64,000 nt of DNA from Pseudobacteriovorax sp. (GCA_013215145.1 JABSRP010000010.1:62001-126000); one strand, 5' to 3'. Positions 42,976-52,938 are shown, numbered from the stretch's first letter. Numbers and translations are program-made. Notes: a model not told the origin generated them from the letters alone.

Positions 42976-44247
42976 CTAGGCAGGAAAGTTCTCCCGAGAT
43001 CGCGCAGCCAGCTTTTCATCGGCACTAGGTTTTACTAGATCAGGCGGGGTCAATATAGTCGCCGGTTCATAATTGGCTTTTTTGACTTGTTTTTTCAGAG
43101 CTACCATCGAAATACAAAGTAGGACTGTTAGAGTATGGCGTACCTCGCCATCACTGTAAGCATTTTGAACGAGCCCAGCTAACACAAATCCTAGGATACA
43201 CAAGACCCAACCCAACCGATACTCAGGATCAATCTCCCGTGAGAGCTTCAATAGGCAATAGATCCAACATAGGAAGAGAAAGAGCCCAAATACGCCAGCA
43301 TTTGCTGTAATTTGAATCAGCTGATTATGGGCCTCGTATTGCCTCACAAAGTCTTCTAGGCCGATGGATTCATAATAAGGAATCCGATACCGATGATTCA
43401 AATGGATGCCATGACCAAGAACCGGCCTTTCTTTAATCATTTCCCAATGAGCATGCCAAAAGGCAACTCGATCATCGGGATAATCGCTGAAACGATCCGG
43501 ATTTTCTGGGTTTAACAGCAGAGCAAAGCGATCAGAAACTGGGTTACTCGTAAGCGCGATTCCAAGGACAAAAGCCGTAAGAGCAAAAAACGAAATGATA
43601 CGACCTCGCCCTTTGAGCTTAAGAAATAGAAAGACTGTTGTGATGAGCAGTGCCACCGCCTGACAAGCTCTCGACTGTGTCGTGATCAGTATGACAAGTA
43701 ACCCAACCAATCCGAGCCAGCTCGATGTTAACCGTAGATCTTGGGCGAGTCGTGCAAGCTGAATCGGCCAAAGCAAAAGCGAAACATAGGCTAAAGTCAA
43801 TGGATGGGAATAGAAGCCGAAGGGACGGAAGTCGACGCCTCCAGACGGGTTACGTAGGGACCATCCCCATATAAACTGAGAGGCAACGATGCCTCCCCAA
43901 ATGAAAAAAGCTATCGAAGCCCAACGAAACAGGAGTTTCGTCCATGGTTGTTGCCACTTAATACTTTGTCCGGCCAGGAAGGGCAGTACAGACAAGGGTA
44001 GATAGCCTAGGAAGTACCCTAAATAATCTTGACTCTGGTTTTTCGGATTAAGAGCTGTACTCAAAAGTGCAAGCACTGTCAGGACCAACGGGGCTAAAAA
44101 TAGCATAGTTGGCCTGATTTGGATGCCGCGAACGAGCCTGCCAATCAAACTGCAGAAGGCTGCAAAGGCGACCACACCCTGCATCGCAATGCCAAATGGA
44201 ACGCTCAAGAGAAGGACGATAGGAACAACAAAGTCGCGACGTAACAA
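42976..44247 (-). CDS. O-antigen ligase / polymerase family membrane protein
   Basis: A 423-residue protein with about 10-11 membrane segments. The central periplasmic loop contains DDRVAFWHAHWEMIKERPVLGHG and, after a gap, YEAHNQLIQITANAGVFGL, the Wzy_C / O-antigen ligase-type motif (H-N, G-x-x-G-L) of WaaL and Wzy homologues. WaaL-type enzymes join O-antigen or another sugar chain to a lipid acceptor. The start is TTG at 44247, without a strong Shine-Dalgarno site, so the N-terminus is uncertain. It is tail-to-tail with the lectin-like lipoprotein gene; no glycosyltransferases are adjacent. Confidence 0.85.
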   Translation of the reverse strand: MLRRDFVVPIVLLLSVPFGIAMQGVVAFAAFCSLIGRLVRGIQIRPTMLFLAPLVLTVLALLSTALNPKNQSQDYLGYFLGYLPLSVLPFLAGQSIKWQQPWTKLLFRWASIAFFIWGGIVASQFIWGWSLRNPSGGVDFRPFGFYSHPLTLAYVSLLLWPIQLARLAQDLRLTSSWLGLVGLLVILITTQSRACQAVALLITTVFLFLKLKGRGRIISFFALTAFVLGIALTSNPVSDRFALLLNPENPDRFSDYPDDRVAFWHAHWEMIKERPVLGHGIHLNHRYRIPYYESIGLEDFVRQYEAHNQLIQITANAGVFGLFLFLCWIYCLLKLSREIDPEYRLGWVLCILGFVLAGLVQNAYSDGEVRHTLTVLLCISMVALKKQVKKANYEPATILTPPDLVKPSADEKLAARSRENFPA

Positions 44248-44343
44248 GCCATCAACCCAAGTAATAATACTTAAAGTGAACTATGATACCTTAGCTAGTG
44301 CATCTTTCTTTTGCAATCCATTTTGTGCAGTCGCCTCTTGAAG

Positions 44344-45495
44344 TCACTGACAGATAAGTCGTTCGATATCTGGCTGCCTCCCAGGATCTGGTTCTTCACC
44401 CAAATCAATCGGTATATTGATTAGGCCTATTCGAATAGTTAATGTACTGTCCTCTATCCGAATGCGATTGATAGAACCTATCGTAGTGCTCATTCCAAAC
44501 GAACGCAGTTCAACGCCTTTTCGGGTCTTTCTGAGATCTCTTAGTCCGATGGAAGGCTCCAAATTCAGGTCAAAATTGATTTGACCTACCAACGGGATAT
44601 TACCAATGGTCGCCGTACAAGTGACAGCCTTATTAAGTCCTACGAAGAGCAGGCGCTCGTCTGTTTGATTGCCTCCCAGTACGAAACTATTCGCTTGATC
44701 CAAGACAAATTGAAGTTCGGGTAGGTACCTAGGGTCAGGAAGATCGTCTTTGATGAGAACTAAGGCATCCGAAACGATGGCTATTTGATCTTGTTGAATA
44801 TCAAGCTGTCCCAAGTCTTGCCAAGCAAAGTTAGGCGAGAATAGAAGGGCTGGCAAAGCTATGTTGATGGCACCAAGGTCGGGCACAGTCAACTCGTCCT
44901 CACCCAAAAGAAATTCAGCAGGCATTTCGGAAATGTACTGGTCGCCAAGCTTAACCGTCAACTCGTAGGGAGTTGTCATATCCAACTCCGTTAGCGCGAA
45001 GGCTTCACCGTTAAACACTAGAGACAGCCCACTAATTTGATAGATCCCAGATACGGAGTTTTCAATCGAGACAAAGGGATCGATCTGATAGGTCAGATCG
45101 TTTAGTTCGACGCGGCGGGCCTCTTGACTTTTTATTTCGATAACAGACCCGGTCTTTTGTAGAATTTCCCAAGGCAAGTCTTCAATGATCTTAAGAATAC
45201 TTGTTGTGCCAATAGCCGCCAACAGATCTTGGACTTCGTCAGTATCGAAGTTGTCGCGGGTAAAACTGAGTTTGGTGGGGCTATCCAGAAGCTGCTTGGT
45301 GGCGATTAGCCCAAACTCCCACTGCGCCTCAGTCAAGCCACCAGGCTCTGCCTCAGAACAATTGGCTAAAGACAAGTCACGACACCAGTTACCAAAAGAA
45401 ATTGTTTCGTCTGCAGAAAGAGACGATGAATCCACTTGCCCGCAGGACACCACAGCGGAAAACCCAAATACCCATAAAGATAGTCGTTTAAACAT
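44344..45495 (-). CDS. Lipoprotein of unknown function
   Basis: ATG at 45495 is preferred (it begins MFKRLSLWVFGFSAVVSCG, a clear lipobox); an in-frame start 23 codons earlier has no signal. The 383-residue product has a polar linker, then a mostly beta/alpha region with repeated strand words (LPALLFSPN, DDLPDPRYLPEL, LLFVGLNKA). It ends RQPDIERLICQ. No family was recognised. Probably anchored in the outer or inner membrane. It is followed downstream on the same strand by the O-antigen-ligase-like gene after 96 bases; whether they share a transcript is not clear. Confidence 0.65.
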   Translation of the reverse strand: MFKRLSLWVFGFSAVVSCGQVDSSSLSADETISFGNWCRDLSLANCSEAEPGGLTEAQWEFGLIATKQLLDSPTKLSFTRDNFDTDEVQDLLAAIGTTSILKIIEDLPWEILQKTGSVIEIKSQEARRVELNDLTYQIDPFVSIENSVSGIYQISGLSLVFNGEAFALTELDMTTPYELTVKLGDQYISEMPAEFLLGEDELTVPDLGAINIALPALLFSPNFAWQDLGQLDIQQDQIAIVSDALVLIKDDLPDPRYLPELQFVLDQANSFVLGGNQTDERLLFVGLNKAVTCTATIGNIPLVGQINFDLNLEPSIGLRDLRKTRKGVELRSFGMSTTIGSINRIRIEDSTLTIRIGLINIPIDLGEEPDPGRQPDIERLICQ

Positions 45496-45604
45496 ACCTA
45501 CATCCCTGTTCGATTGTAAAAGCAAAACTTCAGGGACCTTAGGACTTAAGGATTTGTGATGCAAGACAGGAATATTAAAGCGAACTTGTTAAAATAAGAA
45601 AGGA

Positions 45605-45638
45605 GCTCACCCAAGGGAGTTTAACAATCTGGGTGAGC
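45605..45638 (-). terminator. Terminator of the DUF4360-like gene
   Basis: On the minus strand GCTCACCCA and TGGGTGAGC pair around a 16-base loop and are followed by a T-rich stretch (TCCTTTCTTATTTT). Confidence 0.65.
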
Positions 45639-45649
45639 AAGAAAAAGCT

Positions 45650-46219
45650 CTAGCAACGGCGCCAGACAAGGCCCCAGTAGATCTTATGCTTAATTTTCGC
45701 AGTCGCCCAAGCATCCTTCACCAATACAGAGGTGTTTGTATTTAGTGATCGTTTTTCGCGACAGGAGGACCAAATTAGCTCATGGTCTTGCTTTGCCTGA
45801 TGAATATCAAAATGCCCATCTTGCCATCCATGCCAACGATGCGTAAATGTTGTATTGGCACTATCTCCCTGATGGTAAACGTTGGAGGATACCCGAGCCT
45901 CGGCTCCGTTATTGACTTTCGACATAATCCAGGCATCGAATCTCTTGACAGCATATTGCCAGCCGCCAGGGTGATCAACATTCAGTGATATAGAACAGTT
46001 CTTTCGTTCCACGGAGTCGTCGGTGGTTACCGAAAACGCTTTAAAGTCGACGTGGATTCTGTCAGGGTTGGATGCCTCAACAACAGAAACATCGGACCCT
46101 AAGCGGCATCCTGATCCGTTGTGGCTAGCTTTGGTTATGTGCACCCAATGTGGTTTCTCGTAGGCAGATAGTTGACTGGTTAACACAAATCCTAAACCTA
46201 GTATTACGAATGCTCTCAT
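45650..46219 (-). CDS. Secreted DUF4360-like protein
   Basis: A 189-residue precursor with AGGAGA before ATG and signal peptide (cleavage near LSAYE). The mature part resembles DUF4360: GSGCRLGSDVSV with an early Cys, VDFKAFSV, a KNCSISLNVDHPGGWQYAV segment (Cys followed by strand, P-G-G-W-Q), and a late WSSCREKRSLNTNT unit. These are small exported proteins of unknown function, common in soil and marine bacteria. The last Cys pair (SSC, WRRC) is likely a disulphide. Single gene with a good terminator. Confidence 0.72.
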   Translation of the reverse strand: MRAFVILGLGFVLTSQLSAYEKPHWVHITKASHNGSGCRLGSDVSVVEASNPDRIHVDFKAFSVTTDDSVERKNCSISLNVDHPGGWQYAVKRFDAWIMSKVNNGAEARVSSNVYHQGDSANTTFTHRWHGWQDGHFDIHQAKQDHELIWSSCREKRSLNTNTSVLVKDAWATAKIKHKIYWGLVWRRC

Positions 46220-46517
46220 CTCGTTTCTCCTATGTAATCCGCAGAGCGGGGTTGCTTACAGAACAGTGCGACAGTTATTCACACCACTCAAAAAGTAGGT
46301 AAAGGGTATTCAGCAAGATCCGGTCCAGTTTTCGCAATCAGGAAACCCTGAAAAATAGCAGGTAACTTTTTAACGTATTAATGAATAGCTAGCTGTAAGG
46401 TTGAGAGAGGAAAGACTATGCCAAGATACGATAAGATGGTAAAAGATTTTTCGATCATATTTTCTACAGTTTACCGACAGCGTGTTCGGTAAGCTCATGC
46501 TGGAAAGGAGGAGTGTT
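46220..46517. other. Divergent intergenic region
   Basis: Carries promoters for the DUF4360-like gene (minus) and the small coiled-coil gene (plus). No strong repeat. Antisense frames near 46370-46564 lack a ribosome site and were not accepted. Confidence 0.35.
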
Positions 46518-46673
46518 ATGATAGAAAAAGACCATAAACTTGCCAAACAGATTGATCGTCTCAAAGAAATCGATCAGAAACTAAACCTCCTTATCGAGCA
46601 AAAAAAAGGGATGATCGAAGTCACAGATATCGCCAATGAGAAGACCAAGGACCAAAATCATTACAAAAACTAA
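46518..46673 (+). CDS. Very small coiled-coil protein
   Basis: A 51-residue protein starting ATG six bases after AAAGGAGG, a strong ribosome site. The sequence is highly charged and helical (KLAKQIDRLKEIDQKLNLLIEQKKG), with heptad-like Leu/Ile spacing, so it is probably a small coiled-coil or adaptor peptide. No domain was recognised. It is followed after 54 bases by another small gene; the two may form a pair. Confidence 0.6.
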   Translation: MIEKDHKLAKQIDRLKEIDQKLNLLIEQKKGMIEVTDIANEKTKDQNHYKN

Positions 46674-46727
46674 AAGTCAGTCATGATGTTCCGATAACGG
46701 GGTTCAACGAAAAAGGGATCCCGAGAC

Positions 46728-46949
46728 GTGAATGTAATCCATGTGAATTTTGTCGACCGTGATTATTTGATGATCCAAAAAAAAGTAACAGAAACCCTTC
46801 AAGCTTCGGACCTTATTGGACATTCCACGATCATTCCAGTTGATGCCATCGCCTGCGCTCTCGATGAGGTCGAGGTATTCCATGACGATAGCAAACGCAC
46901 GGCAATTATGGAAAAACTGGAGCTCCATTTTGCTCAGCTAAAACCATGA
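46728..46949 (+). CDS. Small protein of unknown function
   Basis: A 73-residue cytoplasmic protein beginning at GTG. It has a strand start NVIHVNFVDRDYLMIQ, then a helix (KKVTETLQASDLIG), a DAIACALDEVEVF stretch and a C-terminal helix (DSKRTAIMEKLELHFAQLKP). The composition is protein-like and not repetitive. The ribosome site is weak (GGGAT). It might be translationally coupled to the small gene upstream. Family unknown. It could also be non-functional; confidence is moderate because of length and start. Confidence 0.5.
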   Translation: MNVIHVNFVDRDYLMIQKKVTETLQASDLIGHSTIIPVDAIACALDEVEVFHDDSKRTAIMEKLELHFAQLKP

Positions 46950-46977
46950 GTCTTTCCTAACGGTGAAAGTAGGTGCA

Positions 46978-47925
46978 CTAAAGACGATGTGATCCGAGGG
47001 CTATAGATACTCCCCAATCAGGAGTATTGAAGGGCCAAAACACGTTCTCTAATATAGTAAATTGACCAAACCACTGCCCCCAAATCTTAGTGATCCCCCA
47101 ATGGATCTCGTAAGAAATTTCCGATAGCTGACCGATGTTGACAAAAGGAGACTCAGTGGCTTGCATCTGACTGTGCCAGCGGAGTCCGAGGTAAGGAATC
47201 GAATAAGCCAGCAATAGAGACCATTGACGGTCTTTCAAGTAAAGCTGGGAATCTTCCATCTCCTTGAAAATCATATAATTGCCATTTGCAAGGAATTCTC
47301 CAGTTGCTACCGGGTAGCTAAGGCCTACTTGGATACCGCGATCTTCAAAGGAGCGAGGCCGAAGGGCCTGAGATGAGGTCTCGCCGCCCCACAAAATAGC
47401 AGTAAACCAGCGAAGTTGCTCATCGGGGCTTTGAAAGTGTTTGACGAGCTTTAACCCGACTGGGGTGGATATTTTTTTTCCTATATCTTCCTCACCGATA
47501 TTTAATCCAAAATCAGGAATAGAGAATTGCGTTTTGTTTGTTTCCAGCTTTGTTCGCTGATCTTGTGGTATATGAAAGATTTCGTGAAAACGAATAGCAA
47601 TTTCATCCATAGCAACATCGGAAAATTCTCTCTGATGTGCCTCAAATACAAATTCAAAATGAGAGGGTAAACCGTACTTAATCTGCATACTGTTTTCACT
47701 AGTCTGTCCGTCTACCACGAAGCGTTTATCGTAGCCCCAGTAGTTGGACCAAGTCTTGGCAACTTGATAAGTCGCTTCCATTTTGGGGGTAATTTCCGTG
47801 GAGTGAGGATTTGGCGGTAAGCGAAAAAATTGAGCTAGGGTCTGGGACCGGACAAAGAGTACCGATTGCCCGACAGCTTCCGTCGCCAGAATAAGCACTG
47901 TGAAAAATACGAGTATAAAATGCAT
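46978..47925 (-). CDS. DUF3187-like exported protein
   Basis: A 315-residue precursor with signal peptide (MHFILVFFTVLILATEAVGQ). The pattern fits DUF3187: an early strand pair, FEFVFEAHQREFSDVAMDEIAIRF with a following H-E-I-F-H-IP-x-x-x-R segment, then a long strand-rich half with aromatic residues, ending WGVSIALGSHRL. DUF3187 members are predicted outer-membrane or periplasmic barrel-like proteins of unknown function. It is 57 bases downstream of the UbiB-like gene on the same strand, so the two probably share a transcript. Confidence 0.75.
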   Translation of the reverse strand: MHFILVFFTVLILATEAVGQSVLFVRSQTLAQFFRLPPNPHSTEITPKMEATYQVAKTWSNYWGYDKRFVVDGQTSENSMQIKYGLPSHFEFVFEAHQREFSDVAMDEIAIRFHEIFHIPQDQRTKLETNKTQFSIPDFGLNIGEEDIGKKISTPVGLKLVKHFQSPDEQLRWFTAILWGGETSSQALRPRSFEDRGIQVGLSYPVATGEFLANGNYMIFKEMEDSQLYLKDRQWSLLLAYSIPYLGLRWHSQMQATESPFVNIGQLSEISYEIHWGITKIWGQWFGQFTILENVFWPFNTPDWGVSIALGSHRL

Positions 47926-47982
47926 GCAGAGCCTTGATGAGACGCAAGTTTATTACTCGTATTTTAACCTGAAAGGTATGGT

Positions 47983-49443
47983 CTACATGGCTTTGTCTCG
48001 ATGCAACCATTGCCCAGCGATTCTAGGCAGGTTTTTCGATATTTCGACAACATCAGACCACTGAGGCTTAGCTGCCCGCCAAAGAAGAGGCATGGCTATC
48101 TTTCCTAGAGAGACTCCAGGATCGATCCCTCGAGCCAATCCTTCAATCGTCAAGAGGCTCTTGATCATTAGCAGAAGCCCTTCAGGAATCGGAATCCCGA
48201 GCTTGTCAGCCGAGGCAAGGACTTTTTCGAACAGTAATGCCATCTCAACTTTTTTCGGTTTTTCTCCCCCAATTCCCAAGTCTGCTACGATAAGATCGAT
48301 CTCATCATTGATATCCTCACGCCGGATCTCCTGACCGTGATCCAGAGAGATTTCGAAAAGAGCCGACACCAATCGCTCGCGATCGAAGGTAACCAAGGCC
48401 TTCAAAATCTGAGAAACAAAATGCCGATCGCTCTCACTCAGGTCGCCTGTGAGCCCCCAATCAAAAATCCCCACCGATCCGTCATCTAGTAGTATCAGAT
48501 TGCCACCATGAGGATCTCCATGAAACAACCCTAATTCAAAGACTTGAATGAGTAGGTCTTTCAAAACTTTTTTTGCCAAGGACTTCCTTTGAACAGGACT
48601 TAGACTTAACCTCTGACTCACTATATCTGCCAAGGACACACCCGTGAACTTTTCAATCGTAAGGACTGATTCCGTGCAAAACTCTTCCTTAATTTTCGGT
48701 AGACGCACCACCTGATTTTTTCGCTTCGCCAGCTTTCCTGTCATTTTCTGAAGGTTTTCTTTTTCTTTTAATAGGTTTGTCTCATTTCTCAGAGCAGCAA
48801 TCAGCCCCCTGATTTCCTTCGCAATTCTGCGGCCTTGAGGGGTGACCTCCAGCGGTTTGACGAGAGATACAATCTGCTGAAGGGCATCGAGGGTCTCGTG
48901 AAGTCGCTTGCGAGCCTGGGGCTTGACGACTTTGATGGCCCATTCCATTCCATCTTCATCGATAGCCGTGTGAACTTGAGCCATCGAAGCCACTCCTATT
49001 GGGTGAGGCTCCACTAAAAAATCTTGGTGCCAGTCAGGAATCTCGTCGTCAAGTATATCCGATACCTCATCGAAGGGCATAGCTGGCCAATCAGAATAAA
49101 GACGATCTAGCTGGAGTTTTTCTGCGTATCTCAGGTTTTCCAGCCCCATTCTGGTCATAGCCACTTGCGCTGCTTTTCCGTACACAGGCCCTAAATCTAC
49201 AAATAAATCTAGAATGATATCGCCTACAAGTTCCAAAAGACGCTTTTCCGAAAAAGGCGATTCCAATGCAGAGTCCACGAGCAAAAACTTGGAAAGCTTT
49301 TTCGAAGCCCCTAACCCTCCTTTGGCCACTAGCGAACGTCCAATTTGAATGAATTCGTTTGCCAAAGCAAAATACTGTGGTATTGGTGTACCGAATCGCT
49401 TTCGCAGGCTTGCTTCGCTTTTTCGATTTGCTTTAAAACTCAC
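47983..49443 (-). CDS. UbiB/ABC1 atypical kinase family protein
   Basis: A 486-residue protein starting GTG behind AAGGAG. UbiB family motifs are present: PIGVASMAQVHTA (the A-x-x-S-x-x-Q-V-H loop that replaces the glycine loop), the Lys of WAIKVVKP, the FHGDPHGGNLIL catalytic loop and IFDWG in place of DFG. There is no strong C-terminal membrane helix. UbiB-type proteins are ATPases or kinases that support ubiquinone or other lipid metabolism, often tied to membranes. It begins a two-gene unit with the DUF3187-like gene, and its promoter region is shared with the AMP nucleosidase gene. Confidence 0.9.
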   Translation of the reverse strand: MSFKANRKSEASLRKRFGTPIPQYFALANEFIQIGRSLVAKGGLGASKKLSKFLLVDSALESPFSEKRLLELVGDIILDLFVDLGPVYGKAAQVAMTRMGLENLRYAEKLQLDRLYSDWPAMPFDEVSDILDDEIPDWHQDFLVEPHPIGVASMAQVHTAIDEDGMEWAIKVVKPQARKRLHETLDALQQIVSLVKPLEVTPQGRRIAKEIRGLIAALRNETNLLKEKENLQKMTGKLAKRKNQVVRLPKIKEEFCTESVLTIEKFTGVSLADIVSQRLSLSPVQRKSLAKKVLKDLLIQVFELGLFHGDPHGGNLILLDDGSVGIFDWGLTGDLSESDRHFVSQILKALVTFDRERLVSALFEISLDHGQEIRREDINDEIDLIVADLGIGGEKPKKVEMALLFEKVLASADKLGIPIPEGLLLMIKSLLTIEGLARGIDPGVSLGKIAMPLLWRAAKPQWSDVVEISKNLPRIAGQWLHRDKAM

Positions 49444-49600
49444 TACGCAGCTCCTTACCCATCAAGACTTGGTTTTTTAGCTCACTGATTAAATATTAGG
49501 TCATTATTTACAAATATTGACTATAATGCACTAAAGTCGTCGGAAAAAATTTCGGGCCTGAAATTAATATATAGGAAATTGAGACAAAAAGGAGAGAACA

Positions 49601-50374
49601 TTGCAAACAAAACAAGATATTATTGAGAACTGGCTTCCTCGATATACAGGAACCGACCTCGAGGAATTTGGCCAGTATATTCTTCTCACTAACTTCCACG
49701 ACTACCTCAAGAGATTTGCAAAAAAGTTTGATAAGCCCATCAAAGGGATCGATCGCCCAATGCAAACTTGTACCAACGACGATGGGTTAACCATGATCAA
49801 TTTTGGTATCGGCTCTGCAAACGCTGCCACCATCATCGACCTGCTAGGAGCTATCGACCCAAAAGGTGTTCTATTTTTGGGGAAGTGTGGCGGCTTGAAA
49901 GAAACCACCGAACTCGGCCATTTCATCCTACCAATCGCAGCCATTCGCGGTGAAGGAACGTCAGATGATTACTTACCTAAAGAAGTTCCAGCCATGCCGT
50001 CGTTCAAACTACACAAATTCGTCTCTGAAAAAATTGTCGAGGCCGGCCATGATTACAGGACCGGAGTGGTTTACACAACAAACCGGCGCGTGTGGGAGCA
50101 CGATGATGAATTTAAACAAAGGCTTCGTGATCTTAGGGCTATAGCCATCGATATGGAGACGGCTACTTTCTTTTCCGTGGCGATTGCCAACGAGATCTCT
50201 CGTGGAGCTCTATTACTGGTTTCAGACGTTCCCATGACCCCAGATGGCGTTAAGACCGAGGCTAGTGACAAGAAAGTGTCAGAACGCTATGTTGACCTGC
50301 ATATTGAAATTGGAATAAAAGCAATGACTGATATTGGTGAAAAAGGCGAGAAGATAAAACACTTCCGCTATTGA
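49601..50374 (+). CDS. amn: AMP nucleosidase (short form)
   Basis: A 257-residue enzyme starting TTG behind AAAAGGAGAG. It matches the short AMP nucleosidase branch of the nucleoside phosphorylase fold: INFGIGSANAATIIDLLGAI, LFLGKCGGLKETTELGHFILP, AIRGEGTSDDYLP, IDMETATFFSVAIAN and LLLVSDVPMTPDG. The enzyme splits AMP to adenine and ribose 5-phosphate and helps set adenylate levels. Length (about 257) fits this branch. It precedes yebC by 24 bases on the same strand and is probably co-transcribed with it. Confidence 0.92.
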   Translation: MQTKQDIIENWLPRYTGTDLEEFGQYILLTNFHDYLKRFAKKFDKPIKGIDRPMQTCTNDDGLTMINFGIGSANAATIIDLLGAIDPKGVLFLGKCGGLKETTELGHFILPIAAIRGEGTSDDYLPKEVPAMPSFKLHKFVSEKIVEAGHDYRTGVVYTTNRRVWEHDDEFKQRLRDLRAIAIDMETATFFSVAIANEISRGALLLVSDVPMTPDGVKTEASDKKVSERYVDLHIEIGIKAMTDIGEKGEKIKHFRY

Positions 50375-50398
50375 TCGAGACTGAGTTAAGGAGCTGAT

Positions 50399-51127
50399 AT
50401 GGCTGGCCATAGTAAATGGGCTAACATCCGACACCGCAAAGGAGCCCAAGATGCAAAGCGGGGAAAAATCTTTACCAAAATAGCCAAGGAAATTACCGTT
50501 GCGGCTAAGCTTGGTGGAGAAGACCCAGATGGGAACCCACGCCTAAGAACAGCAATTATTAAAGCTCGATCGGCGAGTATGCCCAAAGACAATATTGACC
50601 GAGCTATCAAGCGCGGAGTCGGAGGCCAAGATGACGCCGACTATACCGAAAAAACCTATGAGGGATACGGCCCTGCCGGAGTGGCTGTCATGGTCGAATG
50701 CTTGACAGACAATATCAACCGCACGGTTTCTGAAGTTCGGCATGCATTCACGCGAAGTGGAGGCAACCTAGGTACCGATGGGTCTGTCGCCTGGATGTTC
50801 CATAAGAAGGGCACTATCGTCTATGCAAAAGAAAATGTCGAAGATCCTGACAAGCTTTTTGAAGTCGCCCTCGAAGAAGGCGCTGAAGATGTCAAAGATG
50901 AAGATGATGTGGTTGAAATAACCTGCGCACCTGATGATTTCGTGAATCTAAAAGAGGCCTTAGATAAGCTTGAGATTGAAACAGCTCATGCTGAAGTGGG
51001 TCTCGTTCCGGAAAACTACAGCTCAGTGGATGCAGAAAAAGGAGAAAAACTACAACGGTTGATCGACACTCTAGAGGATCACGATGACGTTCAAAACGTT
51101 TACCACAATGGTCAGATAGAAGGATGA
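50399..51127 (+). CDS. yebC: YebC/PmpR family protein
   Basis: A 242-residue protein. The start [25 protein letters not shown] is the family signature, followed by the [14 protein letters not shown] and [13 protein letters not shown] blocks. YebC-type proteins act as translation or transcription factors; family members relieve ribosome stalling at proline-rich tracts or regulate genes. In many Proteobacteria it sits before ruvC; here it is followed, with a four-base ATGA overlap, by a POTRA-barrel gene. That overlap implies co-translation with an envelope protein, which is unusual. Confidence 0.97.
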   Translation: MAGHSKWANIRHRKGAQDAKRGKIFTKIAKEITVAAKLGGEDPDGNPRLRTAIIKARSASMPKDNIDRAIKRGVGGQDDADYTEKTYEGYGPAGVAVMVECLTDNINRTVSEVRHAFTRSGGNLGTDGSVAWMFHKKGTIVYAKENVEDPDKLFEVALEEGAEDVKDEDDVVEITCAPDDFVNLKEALDKLEIETAHAEVGLVPENYSSVDAEKGEKLQRLIDTLEDHDDVQNVYHNGQIEG

Positions 51128-52344
51128 ATCCTTCTCTTGGATCCTCAGGAAATCGATTGGTGAGACCTCGAGTCCTCCGATTTCTAAAACGTTTCGTCTG
51201 CTTTTTTTTCCTCCTTCATTTTTTTACGACACCCATAGCTCTTCATGCCAACCCTTCGGGATTAAAAATCCAGGAGATCAGAATCGAGGGTTCTCATCGC
51301 TTACCCTCCTATTTTCTTTCAGAAGAACTTGGTCTCCAGCCAGGAGCCACATTGGATCGCGACGCTGTAGAAGAGGCTCAAATCCAACTTTACAGTCTGG
51401 GGTTGTTTTCATCGGTCTTAGTATCTTTAGAGCGAGGTAGTGAAAGAGGAAACGTCATACTCGTCATCACCCTCGAAGACGATCCTACCGTCCTTTGGAA
51501 AGCTGCTATCGGGGGGACTTTAAAAGTCACCTATGACGAAGAAGGCTCGCAAACCCTCGCCGAGGACCAACCTCCTTTAGGGGCCTTTGGACAAATTGTG
51601 AGCCGTAACCTATTTCACTCTTTGCACCGGGGCAAGGTCGAGTTTGATATCGACGGCGCCGGAATTTATCGTCATCTAGCCGCTAGTTACGGGTTCCCTA
51701 AGTTTTCGCGTGAAGGTGTCCAGTTTGACGCCAATATCAGCGTCACGGATGTCGAAACACGATACCTCGATGTCATTGGTTTCGGTAGCCGCGGAAGCGC
51801 TATTTGGAGCTACGACATCGGTTGGGGTGTGCTCCAATACGGATTAGCCATGGTTGCCAATCGACCACCTAGATTTTCGTTACCTGGCTTCCCCTCGTCG
51901 GTGGTAGGAGCTAACATTGGCTTTGAAAGAGAAACCAGACTTCATGGTTTTTTACCGAGCTCTGGTTATCGTATTGCACCCAATATCCTAATCCCTCCTG
52001 GAGATTACGAAAATACTGTGTTTAGTCTTAGCACTGAGTACACAGCTATCTTGTTTTGGAACAGTGCGGCTACGATAGGCCTTGACCTGCAAACTGTAGG
52101 ATCCAAAGGAGCTTCGGGTAGATTCAAAGCCGGCTGGCACTTTCCATTTACCGATGGCACTGACAAGGGTGCTGTTTTCCTTGAAGCCCGAGGTGGCTTT
52201 GATCGCATGGAAGGAAACAACCTTTGGGGACAATCATACACCTTTGGCATTAGATACCATAGTTTTGGCTTTATCGCAGAGTTAGCCTTTAAACTGACTA
52301 ACGCCCCCAAGCTAAGTGAGTTTCAGCCGGGAAAGGGTAGTTAA
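51124..52344 (+). CDS. Outer-membrane POTRA plus beta-barrel protein (BamA/TamA-like)
   Basis: A 406-residue precursor with a signal peptide (hydrophobic about 25-44). Residues about 47-118 form one POTRA-type domain: [21 protein letters not shown], then an [20 protein letters not shown] helix and a [11 protein letters not shown] strand. The rest (about 280 residues) is strand-rich with Gly and aromatic residues and an AELAFKL strand near the end, as in the short 16-stranded barrels of the Omp85 family. BamA is about 800 residues with five POTRAs; this is a compact relative, perhaps for assembly or secretion of a specific partner. It overlaps yebC by four bases. Confidence 0.85.
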   Translation: MNPSLGSSGNRLVRPRVLRFLKRFVCFFFLLHFFTTPIALHANPSGLKIQEIRIEGSHRLPSYFLSEELGLQPGATLDRDAVEEAQIQLYSLGLFSSVLVSLERGSERGNVILVITLEDDPTVLWKAAIGGTLKVTYDEEGSQTLAEDQPPLGAFGQIVSRNLFHSLHRGKVEFDIDGAGIYRHLAASYGFPKFSREGVQFDANISVTDVETRYLDVIGFGSRGSAIWSYDIGWGVLQYGLAMVANRPPRFSLPGFPSSVVGANIGFERETRLHGFLPSSGYRIAPNILIPPGDYENTVFSLSTEYTAILFWNSAATIGLDLQTVGSKGASGRFKAGWHFPFTDGTDKGAVFLEARGGFDRMEGNNLWGQSYTFGIRYHSFGFIAELAFKLTNAPKLSEFQPGKGS

Positions 52345-52938
52345 ATGAGTTTAACACTCCTTTTACCTAAACTCTTGATGCTCGGAGCCCTCGATACTGG
52401 CTCAAGCGGCCTCGATAGCAAATGGAATCGTTCCACCAAAAAAGAAGATCTATTGCTTATTGATCCGACAGCCTATTTATCTAGCAAGCAAAAAAAGCTC
52501 ATTTACTCAGGATTCCCTGCTTATAGTATACTAAAACTAGTAGTAGATGGAAAAGATAGTGAAACAGTCATCAAAACCCAAGAATGTGCCATAAAATACG
52601 ATCTTTGGGATGAAAAATTTGAGTTCTTGCTTGGCGAGAAGGAAAAGAAAACATCTTTAAAAAGCTCTCAGGAGTATTTTGACAAGTGTCTTGTGATTAA
52701 GCTCAAAGATTCACCGCAGGTACAGACCTTACTAAAAAGCTCACTGGAGATTAGACTCGATGTTTCTTTTACCCAGATCTCAGGAAAGAACAACTCAGCT
52801 ATTACCTCTTGGTTAATACAGCAGCAATCGAAGGTTTTGAAGGGGCTTTTCTCTCATATGCTTGGCGAACTAAAATTGACAGAAACTGCCTCGTTTAAGG
52901 TGGATTTACCAAGTCAGAACCAGGAAGATAAATCGTGA
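52345..52938 (+). CDS. Conserved-position protein before NtrY; DUF4390-like
   Basis: A 197-residue protein that begins at the base after the POTRA gene's stop and overlaps the kinase gene by four bases (GTGA). It has a hydrophobic N-terminus (SLTLLLPKLLMLGAL), a KKLIYSGFPAYSILKLVVDG strand pair, a later IKYDLWDEKFEF strand, and a helical end. The position right before an NtrY-type kinase and the strand pattern recall DUF4390 proteins, which sit there in other Proteobacteria. This is inferred from position and shape. Its role is unknown. Confidence 0.6.
   Translation: MSLTLLLPKLLMLGALDTGSSGLDSKWNRSTKKEDLLLIDPTAYLSSKQKKLIYSGFPAYSILKLVVDGKDSETVIKTQECAIKYDLWDEKFEFLLGEKEKKTSLKSSQEYFDKCLVIKLKDSPQVQTLLKSSLEIRLDVSFTQISGKNNSAITSWLIQQQSKVLKGLFSHMLGELKLTETASFKVDLPSQNQEDKS

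Noticed and set aside
46370..46564. Minus-strand frame with a signal-like N-terminus
   Set aside because: It is antisense to a small gene with a strong ribosome site and has none itself.
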